A DNA stretch of 64,000 nt from Holophagaceae bacterium (GCA_009783055.1 WRHW01000004.1:18263-82262), one strand, 5' to 3'; counted from the stretch's first letter, positions 37,499 through 48,816 are shown. Numbers and translations are program-made. The notes: generated by a model from the letters alone, not told the origin.

Positions 37499-38848
37499 TT
37501 ATGGCAATTTCGAGAAATCTATCATCGGAGCTATACCAATAGCCCTGCGTTCAAAAATAGTGTTGATTGGGGTGGTCTCATTAAAGAAACCACAATTTTT
37601 TAGAAAAAAGCGATTATCGAATACCCCTCCCTGGTAGTCTGTCCTCGCACCAGCGCGAGCTGTAGCATCTGCGGTAAACCTAGCCTTTGTAACCTCTATC
37701 CATTCTCCTTCTTTTGTCCTTATCCATTGATTCCCATAAAGGCCACGACGCTCAAATTGTCCCTGATTGGGCACAAAGTTTTCCAAAAAGGAATATGCTC
37801 CCTTGTACCAAGTTGAAGTTTGTGGGCGAATGAATGAAGCTACCAACCTCCATGAATCCTTCTCTGGGTCATAAAAATATGCTGTATACATGGTGTGGGT
37901 TTCATCTATCGGACGCACTCGGTTCAAAAACCGGTAGGTTATCCCGGCCTTCCAAGGGAATATCAGGTAGCTTTGGCCTCCGGAACCTTCTCCACCAAAT
38001 TCGCCTGCTTTTACATCTAGGCCACGTCTGAGCAACAGAACACGCTTATCTTCAGGTATTTCTCTCGGATTGTCGGTCGTAAAAGGACTCCAAACAGAAA
38101 AGAGTATGCGCCGTTCTGTTTCGGAATTAACCTGTATCCCAAAATAACCCTGCGCAAATCCATTGGCCATGAAGTAGCTCCCAATTACATCTTGGCCTTC
38201 CTCTATTGTCACCTCATTATAAAACCATTCAATATCTTTGTCTGCTGGCAATTCAAAGTTTAGGTGGTCTGATGGGCCACGCCTCCCGAAATAAAAAGAA
38301 AAATCATTTTTTATGTAATTAATATCCCCGCTGACCACTGTTCCTGAAACACCTAAACTGGCTATTGATGGAAATGTCCCTGATTTTTTGCTTATGCCTT
38401 CCAGCGATACCTTTATGTATCCTGGTGGTTTTTTAGGAAATTTTCCAATACTGATAAATTGGTTGTCGCCTTTTGAAATTATTACATCGGTCGATTTATT
38501 GAATACGCTTACCCGAATCACAGCATCAGATTCTGCACTGAGTTCCAACGCCAGTTGAATGGTTCCCTCTTTGTTGGTACGAAAAAATATGTCAATTATA
38601 TTTTCAGAATTATCCCAATTTTCGATGCCGTTTTGAGTAAGTAATCTGTTGGTTCTTGTTACATTTGCAATGCCTACACCTGATCTGACATACGCATTGC
38701 CACCTATCGGAATCAATACAAAGCCATCCCTTTTCAATGGAGCTGAATTCGGCGCGAGACTTGAAAAGAGCATACAGAAAAACATGACCGTTTTGACCAA
38801 AAAATGTCTGCTCCAACCTATCTGTAGGAACTGCATGATTCTCTCCAA
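37499..38848 (-). CDS. Secreted DUF5077/DUF3472-type protein
   Basis: A 449-residue exported protein. A signal-like hydrophobic segment lies at about residues 17-35. The N-terminal half resembles the carbohydrate-binding-like DUF5077 region (beta-rich, residues 45-190). The C-terminal half matches the pattern of DUF3472 (HLNFELPADKDIEWFYNEV onward, with TAYFYDPEKDSWRLVASF and WIEVTKARFTAD). These domains often occur together in predicted extracellular sugar-related proteins, but no activity has been established. ATG 38848 or 38836 can be the start. It converges with secDF. Confidence 0.72.
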   Translation of the reverse strand: MERIMQFLQIGWSRHFLVKTVMFFCMLFSSLAPNSAPLKRDGFVLIPIGGNAYVRSGVGIANVTRTNRLLTQNGIENWDNSENIIDIFFRTNKEGTIQLALELSAESDAVIRVSVFNKSTDVIISKGDNQFISIGKFPKKPPGYIKVSLEGISKKSGTFPSIASLGVSGTVVSGDINYIKNDFSFYFGRRGPSDHLNFELPADKDIEWFYNEVTIEEGQDVIGSYFMANGFAQGYFGIQVNSETERRILFSVWSPFTTDNPREIPEDKRVLLLRRGLDVKAGEFGGEGSGGQSYLIFPWKAGITYRFLNRVRPIDETHTMYTAYFYDPEKDSWRLVASFIRPQTSTWYKGAYSFLENFVPNQGQFERRGLYGNQWIRTKEGEWIEVTKARFTADATARAGARTDYQGGVFDNRFFLKNCGFFNETTPINTIFERRAIGIAPMIDFSKLP

Positions 38849-38964
38849 ACAATAATTTCCAACTTGCGATCAAAAGATTTTTTTTCATCAGCGTCCACAA
38901 AATCTTCACTGTGGCGAAAGGAGCATCAACAATTATTCTAGTCACTTGGCACTATTCACTAACC

Positions 38965-39000
38965 ACTGGAATGTGCAATACCACGATTGCACATTCCAGT
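38965..39000. repeat. Perfect 15-bp palindrome, TGTGCAAT family
   Basis: ACTGGAATGTGCAAT at 38965-38979 pairs perfectly with ATTGCACATTCCAGT at 38986-39000 across a six-base loop. The same core, including the loop start ACC, is repeated at 55024-55052. It lies 14 bases after the peptidase stop (minus strand) and may end that transcript, although there is no T-run on either side. Confidence 0.7.
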
Positions 39001-39014
39001 ATTATATTCTATAC

Positions 39015-40040
39015 TCACTGGCCAAGATGTTTTTTAAGAAAGTCATACATTCTTATCCTAGCCTTCCGCGCAAAGGTCGTATCTATCCTGTCCCAGCTAT
39101 GACCACCAGGTGCATCTTTTTCGATATGGGATTCAAAATTTTTGCCTGCGGCCTTTAGGTGTGTGATTAATTGTTCCACCTCCACTACATTTACGTCTCG
39201 GTCATTGGTGCTACTAGTTACCATGAGGGGTATTTTGAGTTTATGCACATTCCAAATTGGGCTACGCCGTCGATACTCGTCAACTGCATCTACAGGAGGT
39301 TTCCCAATGTGATACCTAGCCGCGAACTCCGCCGTATAGCTCTGTTCATGGTAGCCAAGCCGTGTTAGCAAGTCAGAAACAGGCACACCAGCATAAATGC
39401 AAGCAAACTTTTCAGGATGGTCAAACCCGATCATCAGCGAAATCATCCCCCCATGACTCCATCCTACAGCGGCAACTTTTTTGGGATCTATCGGGAGTTC
39501 TGCAACCGCCCAATCTCTGCAAGTAACCACATCGTCATTTTCAAGACCGCCGTAGTCAATGTTTTCGTACATACCCCTGCCATAGCCTGTAGAGCCGCGG
39601 TACTCAGGAGCGATTACTATATATCCGCGCTCCATCATTTCACGTACCATGTGAACATGATAAGTTCCAAAATCTCCGTGGACGCCACCATGGGTTAGCA
39701 CTACAGCCGGATGTTTTTTGTTTTTGTCAATTTTTTTTGGGACAAAAGTATAGCAATAAATTCTTATTGGATGCCTATCATTGCTAATACCATATCGTTC
39801 CCTTTCTCTGGGATTTGGCTTGCCCGTGAGGATCACCTTGTCAACTTCGGCAACGTCAGAAAGCCTCAGAAAAAATTGATTGTCGTCTGCAATCTTTCTG
39901 ACTTGGTCTAACTGCCATCTGAGTGTATCCACTTGGGATTGGAGCCTCCTGATTTGCTCTTCGGGCGTTGTTTCTTGGCCGATAAGGGGCATGCACAGTG
40001 CTAACCCAAAAACCATTGCCGCTGAAAATAGTTTTGGCAT
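39015..40040 (-). CDS. Secreted prolyl-oligopeptidase-family (S9) serine hydrolase
   Basis: A 341-residue exported alpha/beta hydrolase. The signal peptide is MPKLFSAAMV to PLIGQ, then a coiled-coil-like helix (IRRLQSQVDTLRWQLDQVRK). The catalytic domain has the nucleophile elbow GWSHGG, an acid in TSSTNDRDV and the His in PGGHSWDR, the S9 triad order. The beta-propeller of full-length prolyl oligopeptidases is absent, so an esterase or short peptidase role outside the cell membrane is possible. AGGAGG precedes the start. Confidence 0.83.
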   Translation of the reverse strand: MPKLFSAAMVFGLALCMPLIGQETTPEEQIRRLQSQVDTLRWQLDQVRKIADDNQFFLRLSDVAEVDKVILTGKPNPRERERYGISNDRHPIRIYCYTFVPKKIDKNKKHPAVVLTHGGVHGDFGTYHVHMVREMMERGYIVIAPEYRGSTGYGRGMYENIDYGGLENDDVVTCRDWAVAELPIDPKKVAAVGWSHGGMISLMIGFDHPEKFACIYAGVPVSDLLTRLGYHEQSYTAEFAARYHIGKPPVDAVDEYRRRSPIWNVHKLKIPLMVTSSTNDRDVNVVEVEQLITHLKAAGKNFESHIEKDAPGGHSWDRIDTTFARKARIRMYDFLKKHLGQ

Positions 40041-40128
40041 TTTTCCTCCTGTTGAGTTTCGCCTTCAATAATAGAGTACAACAAAATATTTCTAATTGCC
40101 TCCAATGGATTAATAACACAAATTTTGG

Positions 40129-40134
40129 TATAAT
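40129..40134 (+). promoter_or_regulatory. Candidate extended -10 promoter element
   Basis: TATAAT preceded by TGG gives an extended -10 form, 28 bases before the nitroreductase start, with AGGAG following near 40151. No strong -35 is seen at 17 bases upstream. Called on consensus similarity only. Confidence 0.35.
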
Positions 40135-40161
40135 TACGACATGTATTTATAGGAGTTTAAG

Positions 40162-40881
40162 ATGTTTCTACTTGCACTTCCCCTGATTGCTTCTGCACTA
40201 GTTGCTCAGGATACCAATATCAATACCCAAGATGCCTCTGCCAGGGTGGTAAATATTGCTCAGGACAAGCAAGAGACTTCAAGTGTCATCAAGTTACCTG
40301 CCCCTTCATTGGGTTCTTTTACGCTTGAAAAAGCATTACGGGAACGTCAGAGTATTCGCAACCTTACTGGCCCCGCGCTTAACTTGGCTACTCTCTCACA
40401 ACTACTCTGGAGTGCCCAAGGTGAAAACCGAGCAGGTACAGGCAGACGAACAGTCCCAAGTGCAAGTGCCAGATACCCACTGGAGCTATATGTAATAGTT
40501 GCCAAGAGTGAATCTCTACCCGAAGGCGTTTATAAATATTCATCTAAAGATCACACCCTAACAAAGACAAAAGACGGCAATCCAGAGACATTATTAGGCT
40601 CAATAGAACGTATGCAACCTTGGATTCCTAAGAGTCCAGCAGTATTCATCTTTGCTGGTGTTTCTTCCAGATTCCCAGGCAGTGATGCCATGCGAAAGGA
40701 AACTGACACAGCTTGGGAATCCGGTGCCGCCGCCCAAGCCATGTTGCTGGCTGTAGTAGCTAATGGCCTTGGTGCGACCGTAGCCAATGGAGTCAACCTA
40801 GATGCCATCCATACTGCAACTGGGCTTTTGGCAGAGGAAAAGATTTCTGTAATCATTCCTGTCGGCAGAATTGCCAAGTAG
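40162..40881 (+). CDS. Secreted SagB-type nitroreductase-family protein
   Basis: A 239-residue protein with the FMN-binding nitroreductase fold of the SagB/ThcOx type. RQSIRNLTGPALNLATLSQLLWSAQG is the typical N-terminal block, RRTVPSASARYPLELYV a second, and AAAQAMLLAVVANGLGATVANG a third. The N-terminus (MFLLALPLIASALVAQ) is a signal peptide, unusual for a flavin enzyme because most relatives are cytoplasmic. Related proteins oxidise azolines in peptide biosynthesis, but no cyclodehydratase or precursor gene is nearby. Substrate unknown. Confidence 0.83.
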   Translation: MFLLALPLIASALVAQDTNINTQDASARVVNIAQDKQETSSVIKLPAPSLGSFTLEKALRERQSIRNLTGPALNLATLSQLLWSAQGENRAGTGRRTVPSASARYPLELYVIVAKSESLPEGVYKYSSKDHTLTKTKDGNPETLLGSIERMQPWIPKSPAVFIFAGVSSRFPGSDAMRKETDTAWESGAAAQAMLLAVVANGLGATVANGVNLDAIHTATGLLAEEKISVIIPVGRIAK

Positions 40882-40886
40882 TATTG

Positions 40887-41348
40887 CTAATCAGCTAAAT
40901 CAAGGCTTCGCCCACCTTCGAGAGCCTCTAGCGGTCTTACCACAAAATCTCTGTAAAAGGCTCTTGGATGGGGAAGTATCAAGCTAAGTATTTGGCCAAT
41001 TTGTAATAAATCGCTAGGTGAGTTCCATTCCCATTTGCCACGCATACCCTCAACTAAAATCAGGTCTAGGTCTAGCGTCCTCGGCGAATTTGGGGGAAGG
41101 CTACGATCACGCCCACAAGTAAGCTCTATCCGCAGACATTCCTCAAGTAACAGACAGGGATTGACTATTGTAGTTTCCAATTTAACCACCGTATTCAGAT
41201 AGGGGGGCCCAACGCCTGATTCATCATCGGTTTCGATTATCAGTGGTGAAGGAATTATCAAACCCAATTTGCCTAATTCAGCCTTACCCCTACAGATATT
41301 TTCCGAACGGTTTCCTAAATTCGAGCCAAGAGCAATAAATGCAGGCAA
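40887..41348 (-). CDS. folK: 2-amino-4-hydroxy-6-hydroxymethyldihydropteridine pyrophosphokinase
   Basis: HPPK of folate synthesis: transfers pyrophosphate from ATP to the pterin. Family blocks are FIALGSNLGNR at the start, CGRDRSLPPNSPRTLDLDLI in the middle and LPHPRAFYRDFVVRPL near the end. I chose TTG 41348, giving 153 residues, because GGGAGG lies just upstream and the family begins at this point. The frame remains open to an ATG at 41462, but those extra 38 codons are encoded by the palindromic element at 41360-41505, so they are almost certainly not part of the enzyme. Confidence 0.88.
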   Translation of the reverse strand: MPAFIALGSNLGNRSENICRGKAELGKLGLIIPSPLIIETDDESGVGPPYLNTVVKLETTIVNPCLLLEECLRIELTCGRDRSLPPNSPRTLDLDLILVEGMRGKWEWNSPSDLLQIGQILSLILPHPRAFYRDFVVRPLEALEGGRSLDLAD

Positions 41349-41359
41349 ACAACCTCCCA

Positions 41360-41505
41360 ATACTAGGTTGCGTTTAATCGGGATTAAACGCGAAGCGCAA
41401 AAGTTTTTGCAAACACGAGCAAAGCCCGTATTTTCAAAAACTTGCGGGCACTGCTTTCGCATTGCCGTTATACCAAGATGCTCCCGTATGGGTACAACTT
41501 GGTAT
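41360..41505. mobile_element. Palindrome-rich MITE-like element between der and folK
   Basis: About 146 bp with inverted ends ATACTAGGTTG at left and CAACTTGGTAT at right. Inside are three nested hairpins, including GCGTTTAAT (41370-41378) with ATTAAACGC (41383-41391). The sequence is nearly identical, in inverted orientation, to 63864-64000. It has no coding capacity of its own. The left end stops 12 bases before the folK start codon, leaving its ribosome-binding site intact. Confidence 0.78.
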
Positions 41506-41629
41506 AAGAATAATAACTGACGGTTGCAGTAATTTCATAACCTCCACTTAATTTTTGCATATTGTTAGTAGCAAAAGAGTCATAAACCTGTGGCTGTGGC
41601 AACAAGTTAGCAAGTGTTTCGAGCATGCA

Positions 41630-43102
41630 CTATTTTTTGGGCAAATTTTTGGTTTTTCCTGTTTTTCTATGGGAGGTGTTGCGACTAGGTTTTAGGCCAT
41701 CTCCGACATCCAAAATTTTTCTTACTCTAGCTTTTGTTTGAGCAATTTCATCGCCCTTCCGAGCCTTTTGCACAGAAATGCGAAGAGGCGTTCCTGTAAA
41801 ACCGAATTCATTTCTGAGGCGATTTTCTAGATAGCGAAGGTAGCTGAAATGAATGCTATTGCTCGAATTAGATTTAATAACAAAACTTGGTGGTCGGATT
41901 CCTACCTGAGTCATAAAGAGCAATTTGGGAAGTTTTCCATTGGATGCAGGTGGACTCATTACTGCTACTGAATCTCGCAAAAACCGATTTAGTTCTCCAG
42001 TGGAAATCCTACGCGAATGTGAATCTGCAACTTCATTAATTAGGCTATACAACTTGGACACCCGTTGGCCGGTGAGTGCTGAAATAAATATCAATGGTGC
42101 ATGTTGGAGAAAACCCAGATTATTTCTGAAGTCCAGCTCCATTTGTACAGCAGTGAAACTGTCTTTTTCTACAGCATCCCACTTGTTTACTGCAAGAACT
42201 ACTGCCGCTCCGGCTTCTTGGGCATAACCAGCAATAACTGCATCTTGGTGTGTGACACCCTCTGTAGCATCAATTAGTAGTAGGCTTACATCAGCTCGCG
42301 CCATTGCCTGTTTTGCCTTTAGAATAGACAATATCTCGGCACCCTCAGTTGTCTTTCCCTTTCGCCTGATCCCAGCAGTATCTATCAGACGATAAACAAC
42401 CCCATCTCTATGGAAAATTGTGTCGACTGAGTCCCTCGTGGTTCCTGGAACATCGCTTACAAAACTACGCTCAAACCCCAGCAAGAAATTAGTTAAACTA
42501 GACTTGCCAACGTTTGGCCGCCCAATAATGGCAAAACGCAATTCGTCTGCCTTGCTGTGATCTTCGGCCTCTTCTGGTGAGCGATGAAAAGGTAATGCCC
42601 TCCTGACAGACTCTAATAGTTCAGTTACTCCATCTCCATGTGCAGAGCTAACCAAGTATATTTCATCAAAGCCAAGTTCATAAAAGGCTCCATCAGGTAC
42701 TCCACCCTTCATTCCGTCAAGTTTATTTACGGCAAGTATAAATGGTTTGCCAAGTCGCTTAACCTTTTGTGCAATCTCGGCATCTCCTACCGTAAAGCCC
42801 TCATGGCCATCAACCATCAAAATTATTACATGAGCCTCATCCAGAGCACTTTCAGCAATGCGGGTAATGCCCTGAGTAATTACATCGGCACCTTCAAAAT
42901 CCAGACCGCCAGTATCAATTAAGTCAAATACCTCACATGGGTGGCCTAAATCACTTAGGCAAGTCACTCGCCCGTACGCCCTGTCCCGAGTCATCCCGGG
43001 CAAGTCATGGACTAAGGCGGCCCTGCTACGAGTAATCCTATTAAACAGGGTTGACTTGCCCACATTTGGGCGACCACAAATAGCTACAAGTGGAAGTTTC
43101 AT
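41630..43102 (-). CDS. der: Ribosome-assembly GTPase Der (EngA)
   Basis: A 490-residue protein with two GTPase domains in tandem and a C-terminal KH-like domain, acting in 50S ribosomal subunit assembly. Both P-loops are visible (CGRPNVGKSTLFN near residue 9 and GRPNVGKSSLTN near 194), with DTGG and DTAG switch-II motifs and NKLD/NKWD base-specificity motifs. The C-terminus ends in a basic tail. The palindromic element at 41360-41505 lies between this gene and folK on the same strand. Confidence 0.96.
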   Translation of the reverse strand: MKLPLVAICGRPNVGKSTLFNRITRSRAALVHDLPGMTRDRAYGRVTCLSDLGHPCEVFDLIDTGGLDFEGADVITQGITRIAESALDEAHVIILMVDGHEGFTVGDAEIAQKVKRLGKPFILAVNKLDGMKGGVPDGAFYELGFDEIYLVSSAHGDGVTELLESVRRALPFHRSPEEAEDHSKADELRFAIIGRPNVGKSSLTNFLLGFERSFVSDVPGTTRDSVDTIFHRDGVVYRLIDTAGIRRKGKTTEGAEILSILKAKQAMARADVSLLLIDATEGVTHQDAVIAGYAQEAGAAVVLAVNKWDAVEKDSFTAVQMELDFRNNLGFLQHAPLIFISALTGQRVSKLYSLINEVADSHSRRISTGELNRFLRDSVAVMSPPASNGKLPKLLFMTQVGIRPPSFVIKSNSSNSIHFSYLRYLENRLRNEFGFTGTPLRISVQKARKGDEIAQTKARVRKILDVGDGLKPSRNTSHRKTGKTKNLPKK

Positions 43103-43252
43103 TTGCTAATTTCGTTAAAAGGATTTACGGCTCTTGGGAGGCATACAGAGTATTTGGCGAAATGGAAAGTGTAGACATGCAACATAGTTTTGAAAACACC
43201 TTGTTATTTTTGATGGCTCATTATCATTTGGGATACAACTGGATGGTTTTGT

Positions 43253-43711
43253 TTACTTTTTTTTCACGGCCATACATATTTCAAACGGAGAGGATGGTTG
43301 CCAGTTGGTTTGGTATAGTTCAAAGGAATTTGCTTCGTAATTTGCTACATATTCAGACTGACCTTGAAGCCAAGTTGAAAAGATGTATGTGTAAGCCTCT
43401 CCAAGTCTTTCAATGGTCGGGACAGTGCAACAAGCATAAGTGCCCGATTTAATACTCACCATTTCCAAACCTTCTGGCATGGGTAATTGTGGATTCATTT
43501 CTACTGCCGCCCAGTACTCAAAATCATTTTCGTTGAGCATGACCGAAACACCGAAACTTTCCTGTGGACTACTACAAACTTCAGTCATCCTAGGCATAAA
43601 GTTTTGCCATGCTTTTGGGCAATCTTCGATAGCTGTTTTCATGTTGGTAAGCACCTTCACGCCAACTAACTGCTTGGCAGGATAATCAACAATTACTATT
43701 TTGAAATCCAT
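43253..43711 (-). CDS. GyrI-like/AraC effector-binding-domain protein
   Basis: A 152-residue stand-alone small-molecule-binding domain of the GyrI-like/SOUL-type superfamily. Two related beta-alpha-beta-beta halves are suggested by YPAKQLVGVKV and GTYACCTVPTIERLGEAYTYI, with a Glu in the FEYWAAVEM strand typical of ligand binding. There is no DNA-binding part. The ATG at 43711 follows AAGGAG better than the ATG one codon upstream. Role could be binding of cationic compounds; not shown here. Confidence 0.75.
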   Translation of the reverse strand: MDFKIVIVDYPAKQLVGVKVLTNMKTAIEDCPKAWQNFMPRMTEVCSSPQESFGVSVMLNENDFEYWAAVEMNPQLPMPEGLEMVSIKSGTYACCTVPTIERLGEAYTYIFSTWLQGQSEYVANYEANSFELYQTNWQPSSPFEICMAVKKK

Positions 43712-43784
43712 CAAAATCTCCTTAGCTCAAAATATCAGTATGATTTATTTTGATAGCAAAAGAACTAGTTTCAACTATTACAGC

Positions 43785-45680
<1,896 letters not shown>

Positions 45681-45782
45681 CTAATTTTCAATTACCATCT
45701 CGCCCAAGTTTCATTTTACAATAATATGCCTTGTTGGAACTATAAATCACCTGTTGACCTTTGTCTCAACCCATACCACTCC

Positions 45783-47591
45783 ATGAATACCTTGTCGCGA
45801 TTCTTCAAAGAGCATTTACGCCCAAACCTTGGGTTGATTATTGCTGGGTCTGCACTTGCAGTGCTGGCCGGGTTGCTACAAACCCTTTTGGTAGGTAGCT
45901 TGAAATGGGTGTTCGAGGGGTTTGCCCCCACAAATATCCCAGCAGGCACATCTATTCCTGATGCCCTACCAGCATTTACAGCGGCAAAGGCATGGCTAAC
46001 TTCACACTTGCCAGAAAGCTCGGCTCTGCGTACCAGTGCTTTTGTCCCCACCCTAGTCATAGTTATATTCGCCCTAAAGGGTCTTTGTTCTTTTTCCGCA
46101 ACAATGCTCATGGTCAGAAGTGGGATAAAAGCCACGCAGAGGCTCCGCGAGAGGCTCTTTGGTCATCTACTGAAGCAAGAATCAGCTTTTTTTCAGCAGA
46201 ACCCCGTTGGCGAATTAATAACACGTTGCATTAGTGATGTTGGAGCGGTTCAGGGTATCGCCTCCAACCAATTTGCAGAATCCATTCGAGAGGCCGCAAC
46301 TGCCATCGCTGGCATAGCATTTGTTTTGTACCTAGACTGGCAACGCAGTTTGGTGCTGTTTTTGGTTGCGCCTCTAATAATTTTGCCCCTAAAAAAGCTC
46401 AGTAAAAAAATCAGAAAGATAAATCATAGAAATCAAGAAGCCATAGCCCAGCTACTTCAAAGACTGAAGGAAGTTTTCAGCAATGTCCGCGTGGTTAAAG
46501 GATTTGCCAGAGAAGAGTATGAGGCAGAGCGGCTTAAAGGACAAAACATTGAATTGTTTAGGATTGGCATGAAGAGCGCGAGAGCTATAGCTATGAGTCA
46601 TCCAATAATGGAGATGGCAGGTGGCTTAATGCTTGCGGGGCTAATATTTTGGGTGAGTTCAGATATTCAAGCAGGCAAATTGGCAACCAGCGACTTTATG
46701 ACTTATCTAGTGGCAGTTTTTGCAATGTATGACCCAATGAGACGGCTAACCAGAATTAATAATGAGGTCCAGGTTGCCAGAGCCAGCCTAGACCGAATCT
46801 ATACAATGCTAGATCGTGAACCAAAGATGATTTCTCCTGTCAATCCAGCAATGATGCCTACAAAACCACGAAATCTGGCATTTGAAGACGTTTGGTTTGC
46901 TTATGAGCCTGACCATCCGGTTTTAAGCGGAATAAACATCGATGTCAATTCCGGTGAAACCATTGCCTTAGTTGGAGGCTCAGGTGGTGGCAAGACTACC
47001 ATTGTGAATTTAGTCCCAAGGTTTTACGACCCTACACAAGGAAGGGTGACGATCGACAACATAGACATAAAAGATTTCGAAGTCGCAGAATTAAGGCAAC
47101 AGATTGGAATCGTTACTCAGGAAACACTATTATTTATGGATTCAGTCCATGACAACATCGCCTATGGAAAAACCATTTCACGAGAAGCAGTTATTGAGGT
47201 AGCAAAAAAAGCTCATGCCCATGACTTCATTGTGAACTTGCCCAAGGGATATGATACTCACTTGGCAGAAACAGGCTCCAGTCTTAGTGGCGGGCAACGT
47301 CAAAGAATCTCCATTGCAAGAGCCTTACTGCATGATCCCCCAATTTTGATATTGGATGAAGCCACATCTGCACTGGATACAGAAAGCGAAAGAGCAGTTC
47401 AAGAGGCTCTTGAAGCTCTGATGAAAAACAGGACTACCCTTGTGATAGCACATAGGCTTTCTACTATTCAAAGGGCAAACCGAATATATGTGTTAAAACA
47501 AGGACATATTGTAGAGGTTGGTCGCCACGAAGATCTTCTAACATTGCAAGGCGAATATGCCCGCCTGCATCAATTGCAGTTTGGACAGTAG
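45783..47591 (+). CDS. MsbA-like ABC exporter (fused permease and ATPase)
   Basis: A 602-residue half-transporter with an N-terminal six-helix domain (about 15-325) and a C-terminal ATPase. ATPase motifs are GGSGGGKTTI (Walker A), LSGGQRQRISIARAL (signature), ILILDEATSAL (Walker B) and the His in IAHRLSTI. It should work as a homodimer, exporting a lipid, glycolipid or drug. MsbA-type lipid flippase is the nearest match. The start is uncertain: ATG 45783 opens the permease; a frame to 45630 is open but overlaps the thiC start region. The regulator gene follows after one base. Confidence 0.9.
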   Translation: MNTLSRFFKEHLRPNLGLIIAGSALAVLAGLLQTLLVGSLKWVFEGFAPTNIPAGTSIPDALPAFTAAKAWLTSHLPESSALRTSAFVPTLVIVIFALKGLCSFSATMLMVRSGIKATQRLRERLFGHLLKQESAFFQQNPVGELITRCISDVGAVQGIASNQFAESIREAATAIAGIAFVLYLDWQRSLVLFLVAPLIILPLKKLSKKIRKINHRNQEAIAQLLQRLKEVFSNVRVVKGFAREEYEAERLKGQNIELFRIGMKSARAIAMSHPIMEMAGGLMLAGLIFWVSSDIQAGKLATSDFMTYLVAVFAMYDPMRRLTRINNEVQVARASLDRIYTMLDREPKMISPVNPAMMPTKPRNLAFEDVWFAYEPDHPVLSGINIDVNSGETIALVGGSGGGKTTIVNLVPRFYDPTQGRVTIDNIDIKDFEVAELRQQIGIVTQETLLFMDSVHDNIAYGKTISREAVIEVAKKAHAHDFIVNLPKGYDTHLAETGSSLSGGQRQRISIARALLHDPPILILDEATSALDTESERAVQEALEALMKNRTTLVIAHRLSTIQRANRIYVLKQGHIVEVGRHEDLLTLQGEYARLHQLQFGQ

Positions 47592-47592
47592 T

Positions 47593-48816
47593 ATGCGTTT
47601 GCTTTTGGTTGAAGATAAAGACAATTTTCGTAGATTATTGCTAAAGGCGTTGAAAGAGGCTGGATGGGATGTGATAGAGGCACCTAACCCAACAAAAGCA
47701 ATAGAAATATTGGAATCTGAGACTGTCGAAATCCTAGTAACAGATTTGCGTATGCCGGTTTTTTCCGGAATTGAACTGCTAAAGCGGGCAAAGCGCCTGA
47801 ACCCAACTATGGGAATCTTATTAATGAGTGCTTTTGGAGAACCAAAAGATATAGTTGAAGCAATGCAATCTGGTGCTGATGACTTTCTTCCCAAGCCATT
47901 TGATCTTGATTTTTTTCTTGAGCGTCTTAATAAACTCCGCCTCCTTGTAATGTCTCCCCCACCAAACCCAAACGAACCTTGGGTGGTAGCATCATCAGCG
48001 ATGCAGGGTGTAGAAAAATGTTTGAGAACGATGTCAGATACCTCACAGCCAGTTCTGTTTGTTGGACAGGTAGGCTCCGGAAGAAGCCGTGCCGCCAGAA
48101 GACTTCATGTACTCAGACACCCCACTGCCATGTTTCATTCCATGTCATCCCGCGATCTAACCCCTGAATCATTGTCCGAAACATTTTTGAAGAATCATAC
48201 AGGTGGCAGTCTACTCATCAAGGATTTAGACTACCTACCCTCTGCAACTCTATCAACACTAATTCAGTGCATGGAGCACAACCAAGGGATATGTTGGATG
48301 GGTACATGCAAAGAACCAGCAGATTTACCAGAATCCTTAAAGTCACATATTGGAGTTATTAGCATCACACTAGCACCTCTGGCGGATCGCAGAGACGATA
48401 TCTTACCCATTTTTCATACATATATTGCAGAAACCTGCAATCGAGAAGGAAGGTTAATTCCGGCAGTCGACAGAATGATTGAAAGAGAGCTATATAACAA
48501 CAAATGGCATGGAAATGTGGCCGAATTGATCTGGGTCGCATCCGAAACCATCAGAAGATGTATGACTGGCCTAATACAAGACTTACCTATTTGGCTAACA
48601 CCTGAAAAGCAATCCATATTGTTGCCAATGCCTCCAAAGGATAAATTAGATAAAATGTTAGGTGGCATTAAAGAGAGCGCAGAACGGTATTTCTTGGAAA
48701 AATATCTCCATGAGGCAAATGACGATTTATCAGTAGCGGCAAACAGATTAGGACTTACTACAAAAAGCTTTATTCAAAAATTAAAGGAATACGGAATATC
48801 TTTAAAGGATGTATGA
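47593..48816 (+). CDS. Atypical NtrC-family response regulator
   Basis: A 407-residue protein in three parts. The receiver domain (about 1-115) has the phospho-acceptor Asp in LVTDLRMP and a Lys in FLPKPFD. The central AAA-like domain (about 130-330) keeps a Walker-A-like GQVGSGRSRAARRL but shows neither the GAFTGA loop needed for sigma-54 contact nor a standard Walker B. A Fis-type helix-turn-helix (DDLSVAANRLGLTTKSFIQKL) ends it. It binds DNA but probably cannot activate sigma-54 promoters in the usual way. No histidine kinase is adjacent. It overlaps the MoxR start by 8 bases. Confidence 0.82.
   Translation: MRLLLVEDKDNFRRLLLKALKEAGWDVIEAPNPTKAIEILESETVEILVTDLRMPVFSGIELLKRAKRLNPTMGILLMSAFGEPKDIVEAMQSGADDFLPKPFDLDFFLERLNKLRLLVMSPPPNPNEPWVVASSAMQGVEKCLRTMSDTSQPVLFVGQVGSGRSRAARRLHVLRHPTAMFHSMSSRDLTPESLSETFLKNHTGGSLLIKDLDYLPSATLSTLIQCMEHNQGICWMGTCKEPADLPESLKSHIGVISITLAPLADRRDDILPIFHTYIAETCNREGRLIPAVDRMIERELYNNKWHGNVAELIWVASETIRRCMTGLIQDLPIWLTPEKQSILLPMPPKDKLDKMLGGIKESAERYFLEKYLHEANDDLSVAANRLGLTTKSFIQKLKEYGISLKDV

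Noticed and set aside
40162..41348. Ribosomally made peptide cluster around the SagB-like gene
   Set aside because: No cyclodehydratase, precursor or protease of that type is adjacent; neighbours are folK and a hydrolase on the other strand.
41349..41462. Longer N-terminus for FolK
   Set aside because: The added 38 codons lie in or beside the palindromic element and have no match to HPPK; TTG 41348 has a good ribosome-binding site.
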